Source: Candidatus Aenigmatarchaeota archaeon | Lineage (GTDB): Archaea > Aenigmatarchaeota > Aenigmatarchaeia > CG10238-14 > SCSR01 | Length of the DNA: 64,000 nucleotides | Direction: 5' to 3' | NCBI GenBank assembly: GCA_016181005.1 | Contig: JACPAE010000001.1 | Span: 62,001-126,000, forward strand | Shown here: in pieces, positions 33,489 through 41,001 of the stretch | How positions within the stretch are numbered: position 1 is the stretch's first letter | Layout of the letters: every line of letters starts with the position of its first letter | Notes under the pieces: model-generated | The model's database searches: none | What the model saw: only the letters and a program-made list of their open reading frames with translations | What the model was told of the DNA's origin: nothing | Made by a program: the position numbers and the translations under genes

Positions 33489-34124
33489 ATGATGGCTTTG
33501 CCTTTTCTTAAATCGAAACCCAAAGTTGCCCCGGTTGATAGGGTAAAGGAATTGAGCGGGAAGGGGTTTTCAGATTCCGAGATTGTCGACATTTTAAGGA
33601 AGGATGGATATCAGGCATCGGAGGTCGACGCCGCTTTGACGCAGTCCATGAGGTACGAGGCCACCAGGTCGCAGACGACGGAAAGGAGCGAACTTGAGCT
33701 GCCAACCTTGGAGGACATCACGCCGGAGACAAAGCCCCAGATGCCGCAGATACCGGAGACTTCGCTGCCACAGCAGTACTACCAGGAGCAGGCGCAGCAG
33801 TTCCCGACAGAGGAGTATGTCGATTATATAGTCCAGGCTAGGATGGGGGAGCTTAACGAGAAGATTGTGGAAGTTTCTGTCAAAATCCAGGGTTTTGAAA
33901 AGAGGCTCACCGAACTAGGCGACAGGATAAATGAAATCCTTAGCTTGAGGAATGCGGAGCAGACGCAGATTTTGAGCAGGATAGACACATTCAAGGACAG
34001 CGCTGGCGGCGTGGAGACGAGGATTGGAGCGCTGGAGAAGGCTTTCAGGCAGACATTGCCGGCGTTGATAGAATCTGTAAGGGCGTTAAGCGATTTGGTC
34101 CAGAGGATGAAATCGGAAGCTTAA
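33489..34124 (+). CDS. Coiled-coil protein with UBA-like N-terminal helix pair
   Basis: The 211-residue protein begins MALPFLKSKPK and an UBA/CUE-like three-helix motif (GKGFSDSEIVDILRKDGYQA). A Pro/Gln-rich linker (residues 75-110) follows, then a long coiled coil (LNEKIVEVSVKIQGFEKRL). Two ATGs open the frame; the second at 33492 is just as likely. It is probably a scaffold protein interacting with the membrane proteins downstream. Confidence 0.5.
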   Translation: MMALPFLKSKPKVAPVDRVKELSGKGFSDSEIVDILRKDGYQASEVDAALTQSMRYEATRSQTTERSELELPTLEDITPETKPQMPQIPETSLPQQYYQEQAQQFPTEEYVDYIVQARMGELNEKIVEVSVKIQGFEKRLTELGDRINEILSLRNAEQTQILSRIDTFKDSAGGVETRIGALEKAFRQTLPALIESVRALSDLVQRMKSEA

Positions 34125-34150
34125 GACATTCAAACACCAATTAAGATAAA

Positions 34151-34657
34151 ATGGCAGTTCCTATAGAGACTTTCATAAGCGAGAACTTTAAGATTTACCT
34201 GGTAACTCTCATAATACCGTTCCTGATTTTCTTCACGCTCTTCCTCTGGGCGCTTAAGCAGACGAGGCTGTTCGGCGGGAACAATTTCACATATGTCTTT
34301 CTTGCGGCGTCGTTCACCATTCTGATTTACGCGCTTCAGCCCAACACTTTCGCCTTCCTTGCAAGTTATCTGGCGCAGATAAGCATAGCGAGCAGCATGA
34401 TAGTTTTCGTGGGATTGATTGCGCTTATATTCTGGGCTATTATTGTGAGGGGTGTCGGCATGGCTGAGAAGCTCAAGAGCGACGAGAAGAAGCTGGAAGA
34501 CTTGAGGAGGCTGGAGTCCAGGCTAATGGAAAAGTTCAGCAGGGAGAGGAATGTTAAAAAGAGGTATGAGTTTAACTCAAAGCTAAACGAGATCGAGAGG
34601 GAGATGCAGATGTTGAACATAAGGATGAAGAAAAGGGCTAGGACTATTTACAGCTAG
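34151..34657 (+). CDS. Membrane protein with cytoplasmic coiled-coil tail
   Basis: The 168-residue protein has three membrane helices (YLVTLIIPFLIFFTLFLWAL and others) and a charged helical C-terminal tail (LKSDEKKLEDLRRLESRLM). Function is unknown. It lies between the coiled-coil genes and the three membrane paralogues, all on the plus strand with 25-40-base spacing. Confidence 0.55.
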   Translation: MAVPIETFISENFKIYLVTLIIPFLIFFTLFLWALKQTRLFGGNNFTYVFLAASFTILIYALQPNTFAFLASYLAQISIASSMIVFVGLIALIFWAIIVRGVGMAEKLKSDEKKLEDLRRLESRLMEKFSRERNVKKRYEFNSKLNEIEREMQMLNIRMKKRARTIYS

Positions 34658-34697
34658 TTGCTTTAAATTTTTAGTAAACTAACTTATTTTAGAGAGA

Positions 34698-35240
34698 ATG
34701 GCAACCGATGTATTCCGCATAGCTGTCGAGCAGCTGCTGGCGCTGGGCTTTTACGAGTTCGTGTTGCCGTTCATCCTGTTCTCCACTGTCCTTTATGCGA
34801 TGCTAAGGAAGACGCAGATACTCGGGGATTCGATAGTGATACATGCAATCGTCTCTATGGGTGTCGGCCTGTTCATATTCGCGCTGCCGGTGATAATCGG
34901 AGTGGGAATCGTGCCTGCGCTGACCAGATTTTTCGCCCAGATGTCAATATTGATGATCGTGCTTGTGTTTTCGTTTCTTGTGGCAAGCTTCTTCTACCCG
35001 AATATCGTGGAGAGGCTGCCGGAAATAGTCAAGACCAGCGGGCCGCTTCAGTTCATAATTTACATGATAATCGGCGTTGCCGGATTCCTGGGACTTTTCA
35101 GCGTATCATCTGACTATCTGAACTATCTGATAAGAATCTCCGGCGTCAACTTTGAGCTTGTGGCAATGTCGGGAGTTGTGTTAGTTTCCTTGGTTGTGTT
35201 CCTGCTTGTGGCTATGGCAATGTCAAAGGAGGTTTCATAA
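34698..35240 (+). CDS. Four-helix membrane protein, paralogue 1 of 3
   Basis: The 180-residue protein has four or five hydrophobic helices. Its start (QLLALGFYEFVLPFILFSTV, then RKTQILGDS) aligns with the protein at 35240 (LNELGFFKFLLPFILTAAII, then RRSQIFGDP). The two are clear tandem paralogues. The last base of its TAA is the first of the next ATG. No known family is recognised; related proteins are common in small archaeal genomes. Confidence 0.6.
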   Translation: MATDVFRIAVEQLLALGFYEFVLPFILFSTVLYAMLRKTQILGDSIVIHAIVSMGVGLFIFALPVIIGVGIVPALTRFFAQMSILMIVLVFSFLVASFFYPNIVERLPEIVKTSGPLQFIIYMIIGVAGFLGLFSVSSDYLNYLIRISGVNFELVAMSGVVLVSLVVFLLVAMAMSKEVS

Positions 35241-35779
35241 TGCCGACGTTTTTCGAGACAGCGGTATTGAAATTGAACGAGCTTGGATTCTTCAAGTTCC
35301 TGCTGCCGTTCATCCTGACCGCGGCAATCATTTACGGGGGGCTGAGAAGGTCGCAGATTTTCGGCGATCCGGACAGGAACGTTGCTGTGAACGCCGTCAT
35401 ATCGTTTGTCGTCAGCCTGTTTGTCTGGGCGACTCCCATAATCCTCGGTGTCGACATACAGACAAGGCTTACGGCGTTCTTCGTTCAGGGATTTGTCGTG
35501 TCGCTGGTTGTTCTTTTCGGGTTGCTGATAGCCGGCATGTTCTTCCCGCCTGACCTGGCGAAGAGCTTGGGTGAGAAGATAAAGTCAGGATACTTCTGGG
35601 GTGCAATCATCATACTCAGCTTCCTTGTGATAGGAGTAGTCGCGGTGTCCAGTGGGTTGGCGACTGTGATGTTTCCGGAAGGAGTCGGTGCAGGAATTCC
35701 GTCTGACCTATTTATATCTGCGGGAATAATTTTATTATTGGTTGTGAGTGTTGCTTTCATTGTTCAAACGGCAAAGTGA
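35240..35779 (+). CDS. Four-helix membrane protein, paralogue 2 of 3
   Basis: The 179-residue protein has four hydrophobic helices and matches the preceding gene in the first 60 residues. The start overlaps the previous TAA by one base. The motif (L/M)(R/K)xxQIxGD marks the family and recurs as MRSKIFGE in the third member at 35876. Confidence 0.6.
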   Translation: MPTFFETAVLKLNELGFFKFLLPFILTAAIIYGGLRRSQIFGDPDRNVAVNAVISFVVSLFVWATPIILGVDIQTRLTAFFVQGFVVSLVVLFGLLIAGMFFPPDLAKSLGEKIKSGYFWGAIIILSFLVIGVVAVSSGLATVMFPEGVGAGIPSDLFISAGIILLLVVSVAFIVQTAK

Positions 35780-35783
35780 ACCT

Positions 35784-35876
35784 ATGAACAGAAGAATTTC
35801 AAGCGTTGTGATTGGCGTTGTCAGCCTTTTGATGTTCTCCACTCTTGTTTTTGCGCAGACAGGCTTTGACGACTGA
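35784..35876 (+). CDS. 30-residue secretion-signal-like peptide overlapping the next gene
   Basis: ATG 35784 to TGA 35874-35876, 30 residues: a pair of arginines after Met-Asn, a hydrophobic stretch (VVIGVVSLLMFSTLVFA) and A-Q-T at a signal-peptidase-like site, then TGFDD and stop. The stop overlaps the next ATG (TGATG). It could be a short secreted peptide, or the true N-terminus of the third paralogue carried into its frame by a shift. Confidence 0.4.
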   Translation: MNRRISSVVIGVVSLLMFSTLVFAQTGFDD

Positions 35877-36346
35877 TGAGGTCGAAGATTTTCGGCGAAA
35901 AGGGCGGCATTCCAATCGTCATTGCGCTTGCAGCGGCGGCGTACATAACTGTTTACACGCCAGTAGGCATTTCGTTCAGCCAGTTCCTTGCGAATTTCGT
36001 AGGCAACACGATGGTGGTTATTCTTACCTTGCTGGCAGTTTTAATGATGGCTGCAATGCTTAAGACCGGAGGTATAGACTTCGCTGGCATGTTCGCGGGA
36101 AATACTTTATGGGTGGCTTTGATTTTCCTACTTTTGATAGTGTTCGGTGTTTTCATCGCAAGCGGCGGGGCTTCTATATTCCCTGGTTTGAATTTGCTCC
36201 CTACCGAGACATTCAGGACAATAGGTGGAGCTGACACGACCACAGTGGCGCTGATTCTTCTGGTATTTGGAACCGGCTTAATTATCCTTCTGGTCACCAG
36301 AGGAAATGGTGGTGGGGCTGGTGCTGGCGGACCTCCTCGTCCGTAA
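35876..36346 (+). CDS. Membrane protein, paralogue 3 of 3 (N-terminally short)
   Basis: The 156-residue protein starts MRSKIFGEKGGIPIVIALAA, which aligns with the internal RRSQIFGD of paralogue 2, so the first helix of the family is missing. Three or four membrane helices follow, then a Gly/Ala/Pro tail (GNGGGAGAGGPPRP). The 30-codon frame at 35784 directly upstream could supply a first helix if frames were joined. Otherwise this gene has lost its N-terminal helix. Confidence 0.55.
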   Translation: MRSKIFGEKGGIPIVIALAAAAYITVYTPVGISFSQFLANFVGNTMVVILTLLAVLMMAAMLKTGGIDFAGMFAGNTLWVALIFLLLIVFGVFIASGGASIFPGLNLLPTETFRTIGGADTTTVALILLVFGTGLIILLVTRGNGGGAGAGGPPRP

Positions 36347-36386
36347 TCCACTGGCTTTATATACCAGTTCTGCATAATAGTTACTT

Positions 36387-37022
36387 ATGAGTGGCAATTT
36401 TAGGATGCTCACATCCAGCCTGTACGGTGGACCTACAATTCTTGTAGAGGATGGCGCGGATGCCACAAGGGTAAACGAGATCAGAAACACTATCGTAAAG
36501 CATGAGAACGGTCTTGCAAATTTCATGAGCAGATATATACCAGGCGCAAGGAACCTTGTAAATAAGGGGGTTTACTACATACAAAGACTTGGTAGAAGGC
36601 TTGGCGGGCAATACAATCCAGCCACAGATAATTTGCAGATTAATGTCGACCAGAAGAGGGACTTTATGGACGAGTCTACTGCGCACGAGAAGATACACTT
36701 TTATCAGAAGGTTGGCGGTGCATTGGAAACTTACTGGAGCACTCTTGTGAAAAATCTGGGCTATGTTGGAGCGATGCTTTACAGGCCTATAATTGAGGGA
36801 GGAGCATCCTACATGACGCAGAAATACAGAAATAGAGAAAGCCTAGATGCATATGAACATTATAGAGCTGGCGCTAGAGCTGTTGCAGAGAAACATGGCG
36901 AGGGCGTTTTGGTCAACCCGCCTAGAAATGAGAACAAGGTAATGCAAATAGCTAACACTTTCTTCAATGCAATGATGAGCTACATGAGAGGAAATCCCAG
37001 AAGGGCTTATGCTCTAGCCTAA
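36387..37022 (+). CDS. Putative zinc metallopeptidase with HEKIH motif
   Basis: The 211-residue soluble protein carries STAHEKIHFYQ at about residues 96-106, a HExxH zinc motif, followed 40 residues later by IIEGGASYMT, where a third Glu ligand could be (gluzincin-like). It shows no signal peptide. No family can be named. It begins after TTTATATA about 30 bases upstream, a likely archaeal promoter, and its 3' end overlaps the convergent diphthine synthase gene by 9 bases. Confidence 0.5.
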   Translation: MSGNFRMLTSSLYGGPTILVEDGADATRVNEIRNTIVKHENGLANFMSRYIPGARNLVNKGVYYIQRLGRRLGGQYNPATDNLQINVDQKRDFMDESTAHEKIHFYQKVGGALETYWSTLVKNLGYVGAMLYRPIIEGGASYMTQKYRNRESLDAYEHYRAGARAVAEKHGEGVLVNPPRNENKVMQIANTFFNAMMSYMRGNPRRAYALA

Positions 37023-37751
37023 TGACTCCAAGAACTCGTTTTCCGAAAAGTGCAGTTTCCCGGGAATTATTATCACTGAAGGCGTGTCTTGTGACTTGAC
37101 TTCTTCTGCAATTGTATATTCTATATGAGGCTTGTCGCTTCCGGCTTTGCCGAAAACAACAGCCTTGTCTTTTGCCGTAACGACTTTCCCTTTCAACAAA
37201 ATTTCCACAGCTTCCTTAGGCGTCATGTATTTATCATTCTCAGCCAAGACATCTAACAAACATAAAGTATGCAATCCGCGCTTCTTGTTTTCTTCGATAG
37301 TTTCAAAGATTGATTTTGATAATTTCCCTTTGGCTCTCTCAGGAAACGAGATTGTAACCGTCGGGCCGAATTTGTAAACATGAAGTCCTGTTTCCCCGAT
37401 TGCAGAAAAGATGGAAGCATTGTGGATTATCTTTGTCTCTACTCCTGCTTTTCTTGCCTCAAGGATTAAAGCGGAATGAGTCGTCGCTATCAGAGGATCT
37501 CCCTGCACAAATATCGAGATTGATTTTGCTTTCGATTCTTGGATTATCTTATTGGAATCGTCTTCCAAGTCTTTCCTTTCAAGCTGGATAATTTTTTTAC
37601 CGACTAGATTTTCCAGATTGGACAAGTTGCCGTGCCACTTTCCCGTATAGTTTTCTATGTAAACTTTGTCGGAATTTTTTGCTTCTTCTACAGCTCTGAG
37701 TGACAAATCATTTTCGTCGAAAAGACCTAGGCCTATTAACGTGAGTGCCAT
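37014..37751 (-). CDS. dphB: Diphthine synthase
   Basis: The 245-residue protein is a tetrapyrrole-methylase-type enzyme: LTLIGLGLFDENDLSL at the start, FVQGDPLIATTHSALI at residues 80-95 and IHNASIFSAIGETGLHVYKF. It adds methyl groups to the aminocarboxypropyl-histidine intermediate of diphthamide on elongation factor 2. Length and motif order are normal for archaeal DphB. Confidence 0.95.
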   Translation of the reverse strand: MALTLIGLGLFDENDLSLRAVEEAKNSDKVYIENYTGKWHGNLSNLENLVGKKIIQLERKDLEDDSNKIIQESKAKSISIFVQGDPLIATTHSALILEARKAGVETKIIHNASIFSAIGETGLHVYKFGPTVTISFPERAKGKLSKSIFETIEENKKRGLHTLCLLDVLAENDKYMTPKEAVEILLKGKVVTAKDKAVVFGKAGSDKPHIEYTIAEEVKSQDTPSVIIIPGKLHFSENEFLESLG

Positions 37752-37779
37752 AATAAGACTTGGACGATAAAGCTAAAAG

Positions 37780-38580
37780 TTAAACTATCCCGAATAATCT
37801 ACCAGCTACTGCGCTGGTGACACCAAGTGCAATTCCAGCTTCATGCGTAAGAACTACAAAATACACACCGCCCACTCTACCCCAAGGATTCCCATAGCGA
37901 GTTCTGAAGTGAGTTGCACCGTCGTTATAAACTCTCTGAACGGCCGTTGCATAACGATTCCCTAAGGCTCTCGCCCCTCTGCCAACTGCAGAGGCTCCGG
38001 ATCTCATGCCTCTCCCAATTCCATTGGCTGCCCTACCGTACAAACCGGCACTACCTGCGCCTATAAGCAATGAAGGTACCAAACCGATTGCTGCTCCTTC
38101 AATAGCGCCGTCTCCTAATCTCTGAACATAATTTGGCAGATTCTGATAACTGTCTACGACACCGCCCACCAAAGGCCAATTATTCAAGGCACCTAGAAGT
38201 GACTGGTATCTATCAGGCTCGAAATAATGGCCTATTCCATTCAAGACAGCACCCAAGTAGGCAGACCTAGGAGTCATCCCTAGAAATGCATTTGCGTATC
38301 TTTCGCCGGCTGGTGTACCAGGAACGCTTGCGTTTTCTCGGAAATTATTAACCGCACCTTCAATGACAAGCGGTGCTGCAAAAAGTCCCATTGTCTCTAT
38401 GCTGCTAGGTACCCCGTATCTTACAAAAGCGTCTTCTATATTTGTAGGGTTTAATTCTCCTAGAGTAGGAGCAGCATGCCTAACCGTATCTGCAATACCT
38501 GAAATCGTTGCTCCAATAATCAGTTTTAATGGACTTGCTGAAATATGCCCTATTGATTGTCGCGGTTGTACTATTGCCAT
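37780..38580 (-). CDS. Hypothetical membrane-associated protein
   Basis: The 266-residue protein is not recognised. It contains several short hydrophobic and Gly/Ala-rich segments (IGLVPSLLIGAGSAGLYGRA; EAGIALGVTSAVAGRLF) and is separated by 4 bases from the upstream gene of the same strand, which has similar composition. The two may form a pair of membrane or surface proteins. Confidence 0.45.
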   Translation of the reverse strand: MAIVQPRQSIGHISASPLKLIIGATISGIADTVRHAAPTLGELNPTNIEDAFVRYGVPSSIETMGLFAAPLVIEGAVNNFRENASVPGTPAGERYANAFLGMTPRSAYLGAVLNGIGHYFEPDRYQSLLGALNNWPLVGGVVDSYQNLPNYVQRLGDGAIEGAAIGLVPSLLIGAGSAGLYGRAANGIGRGMRSGASAVGRGARALGNRYATAVQRVYNDGATHFRTRYGNPWGRVGGVYFVVLTHEAGIALGVTSAVAGRLFGIV

Positions 38581-38584
38581 AAAA

Positions 38585-38935
38585 TCACTTAGCTGCAGCC
38601 GAAGGCTTCATCCCGCTTCTTATTCCTGCATATGCCCTATCTGCGCCATAGCCGATGCTTCTTGTCACTCCCCATGCCACTGCGCCTGTGAAAAGTGCCG
38701 GAGCCAATAAGCCTGCTGTAAGAAAAGTGCCTATTCCTGCCAATGCTCCGAAAATATTGCTCCATCCTTTGTAGGGCTTTTCTATTACCTGATGCCTTAA
38801 TTGATTCTTTACTCCGTTGTACACGCTTCTGGCCCTGTCTGTCATGCTGTACAAACTTTCGCTGCCTGTTTCCATGCCAGCGTCCTGGTAAGGCCCCAAG
38901 CTTCCTGCGCTTTCGTAACCATAATTTGCTCTCAT
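38585..38935 (-). CDS. Small Gly/Ala-rich membrane-associated protein
   Basis: The start is ATG 38935 (MRANYGYESAGSLGPYQDAG), 116 residues. One hydrophobic hairpin-like segment (IFGALAGIGTFLTAGLLAPALFTGAV) is followed by a basic C-terminus. No family is recognised. It is 4 bases upstream of the companion gene at 37780-38580. Confidence 0.45.
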   Translation of the reverse strand: MRANYGYESAGSLGPYQDAGMETGSESLYSMTDRARSVYNGVKNQLRHQVIEKPYKGWSNIFGALAGIGTFLTAGLLAPALFTGAVAWGVTRSIGYGADRAYAGIRSGMKPSAAAK

Positions 38936-39032
38936 GTTCACTACTTGAAAGTGACAGTATATAAAGATTTCTATCCTCCACTATACACTTCAGAAACCAG
39001 CTTTCTTAACCTTCGACCGGCTAATTCTATGA

Positions 39033-39377
39033 ATGGAAGAAGTGGCACTCCAGTATCTCGTATGGTTCGGATTTGCAATTGTCGGAGCTGTCGTAACATT
39101 CTACGTCTTCGGCGCCGAGCTGCCTATATACCTGCTTATATCAGTCATCGGGCTTTTCCTTTACACCACTGCCAGCAACCCGCTGGTAAAGTTCTCTGGA
39201 GGATGGGTCGGAAGGCTTGCGGTAATACTGTTCCTCGTCAGCCTTGTTTACTATATGGTCACGAGCAACTTTTTCCCAGAGAACATATTCGAGTTCAAGT
39301 TTTTCATGGCAGGGACTAGCTTTGTGGGCGAGCAGTCGAAGAACCTGGGCGAACTTGTTTTAAACTTTATCAGGTAA
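39033..39377 (+). CDS. Small polytopic membrane protein
   Basis: A 114-residue protein with three or four hydrophobic helices (YLVWFGFAIVGAVVTFYVFG; LPIYLLISVIGLFLYTTA). The Trm5 gene starts 9 bases after its stop, so they are probably cotranscribed. No family is recognised. Confidence 0.55.
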   Translation: MEEVALQYLVWFGFAIVGAVVTFYVFGAELPIYLLISVIGLFLYTTASNPLVKFSGGWVGRLAVILFLVSLVYYMVTSNFFPENIFEFKFFMAGTSFVGEQSKNLGELVLNFIR

Positions 39378-39386
39378 AGTAGTTGC

Positions 39387-40250
39387 ATGAGGCCGCTTGC
39401 CAAGTTTCTTGAGAACCAGCTGACGAAGGACGAGCTGGAGATGGTTCCGAAGAGCTATGATGTCATGGGTTCGGAGGGGAAGGGTGTCGCCATTATAGAG
39501 ATTCCCAAGAAGCTGGAAGACAAGAAGCATTTGATTGCAGAGGCTGTCATGGACGTGAACAAGAATGTCAAGTCTGTTTTGAATAAAGTTTCTGGCCGCA
39601 AGGGGACTTTTAGATTGGATGAACTGGAGTTGGTTGCCGGAGATGAGGATACCGAAGTTTTGCACAAGGAATATGGATATATGCTCAAGCTTGACCCGCA
39701 GAAGGTATTCTTTTCGCCGAGGGAGGCTACCGACAGGGACAGGATTGCATCTTTAGTGAAACCTGGTGAGACTGTATTGGTGTTATTCTCTGGAGTCGCG
39801 CCTTATCCGATAGCTATTGCAAAGAAGTCTGATGCTAAAGTTTATGGTGTGGATATCAATCCGGCTGCGCATGAATACGCCAAGGAGAATATCCGAATCA
39901 ACAAGCTGGCGCACAGGATTGTCGTTATTAATGATGACGTGAGGAATGCTGGCAGGATTTTTGATTTCAAGTTTGACAGAATCGTGATGCCAATTGCTGT
40001 CGGAGGGGAGGATTATCTGGATGAGGCGTTTTCAATGGTGAAGGATGGTGGCGTTATTCACTTTTATTCGTTTGGTGATGAAAAGGATTTGTTTTCGAAG
40101 GCGGAAGGTTTTGTCAAGGAAGCTGCAAATAGAAACAACATAAAGTTTGTTGTGGAACAGAAGAATAAGGTATTGCCGTTTGGCATTAGAAGCCATAAGA
40201 TTTGCTTGGACATTAAAGCAGGGGTACCCAAGCCTGGTCTAAGGGACTAG
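39387..40250 (+). CDS. trm5: tRNA (guanine37-N1)-methyltransferase Trm5
   Basis: The 287-residue protein has the Trm5 D2 domain (GVAIIEIPKKLEDKK) and a class I methyltransferase domain: ETVLVLFSGVAPYPIAIAK, VYGVDINPAAHEYAKENI (SAM-binding acidic end), and FDRIVMPIAVGGEDYLDEAF, the counterpart of the catalytic NPP-like region. It methylates N1 of G37 next to the anticodon to prevent frameshifts. Its last 11 codons (after KAGV) are inside the tRNA-Leu gene, and the TAG lies in the anticodon stem. All four tRNAs with G37 in this window (Leu, Phe, Trp, Val) are possible substrates. Confidence 0.88.
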   Translation: MRPLAKFLENQLTKDELEMVPKSYDVMGSEGKGVAIIEIPKKLEDKKHLIAEAVMDVNKNVKSVLNKVSGRKGTFRLDELELVAGDEDTEVLHKEYGYMLKLDPQKVFFSPREATDRDRIASLVKPGETVLVLFSGVAPYPIAIAKKSDAKVYGVDINPAAHEYAKENIRINKLAHRIVVINDDVRNAGRIFDFKFDRIVMPIAVGGEDYLDEAFSMVKDGGVIHFYSFGDEKDLFSKAEGFVKEAANRNNIKFVVEQKNKVLPFGIRSHKICLDIKAGVPKPGLRD

Positions 40251-40303
40251 CTTCAGGAGCTGGCGGCTTAGTGCCTTCGAGAGTTCGAATCTCTCCCCCT
40301 GCA
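40218..40303 (+). tRNA. tRNA-Leu (CAG), no intron
   Basis: The 86-nt class II tRNA has acceptor GCAGGGG/CCCCTGC, D stem CCC/GGG, anticodon stem CTAGC/GCTGG with loop TTCAGGA (CAG; G37), a long variable arm with GGC/GCC, and T arm GAGAG-TTCGAAT-CTCTC. The discriminator is A and no CCA is encoded. The first 33 nt overlap the end of the Trm5 gene on the same strand. The AT-rich defence island begins just downstream. Confidence 0.95.
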
Positions 40304-40514
40304 CTTTGGATTTAGAGGAATTCTAGAAGATACTATTGTCTAAAGGTTTAGGACTAATTCCATTTGAAATAAGTATGATTATCTATTAAGTATAAATTTA
40401 ATTATAGATGGAAAAACTTTATACTTCTAGATAAAATCTCCTAAATGTTAATTCTGATGTGTTGCTCTTTAGGAACAACTTTAAGCATATAACTTCGTGT
40501 GATGATATGTTCTT

Positions 40515-40997
40515 TCATTTTATGCCTATATCACCAAAAAATTCCAATAAGTTCAAACACCTGATTCCAAAATTTTGAGCTATTACAGGAATTCTATTTG
40601 CTTTTGTTTTGCTTTCATTTGTAACAATTATGGCGTTCATACAAATACTCAATGAAATTATCCATGGATCGGCCCATGCAGTAAGACCGTTGGTTTGAGT
40701 ATTCCAATAGTCTAGATTGTATTTCGTTTTTACTTTCTGCAAATTACTTACTTGTGCATTATCGACATTTATGAATATTTTTCTATTCTGTTGACACCAT
40801 ACAATCAATTTGTTGTTACCATTTTGAATTTCTCTTTGGACCTCAATCGGTGCAATAATTTTATCACTAGCTACAAATTTTTCAATTTGTTTCCAAATAG
40901 GTAAAAAAATTACTTTATTCTTTGGGTACCATCTATCAAGATCAATCAGGGAGCTGGAATCAATACAATATGGAGGAATTAATCTCTTCTGCAACAA
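40515..40997 (-). CDS. DUF4411 PIN-like toxin
   Basis: The 160-residue protein starts with PIN-type acidic motif YCIDSSSLIDLDRWYP and includes APIEVQREI and ADPWIISLS, matching DUF4411. These PIN-fold proteins pair with XRE/ImmA regulators in toxin-antitoxin loci, with RNA cleavage as the expected activity. The start is TTG 40997, 4 bases after the stop of the partner gene. The start is somewhat uncertain. Confidence 0.8.
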   Translation of the reverse strand: MLQKRLIPPYCIDSSSLIDLDRWYPKNKVIFLPIWKQIEKFVASDKIIAPIEVQREIQNGNNKLIVWCQQNRKIFINVDNAQVSNLQKVKTKYNLDYWNTQTNGLTAWADPWIISLSICMNAIIVTNESKTKANRIPVIAQNFGIRCLNLLEFFGDIGIK

Positions 40998-41001
40998 GTC
41001 A

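Noticed and set aside
40304-40514. Possible ncRNA or CRISPR-like structure in the AT-rich gap after tRNA-Leu
   Set aside because: No repeat units, no box motifs and no stable stem found; only A/T-rich sequence with scattered TATA-like words.
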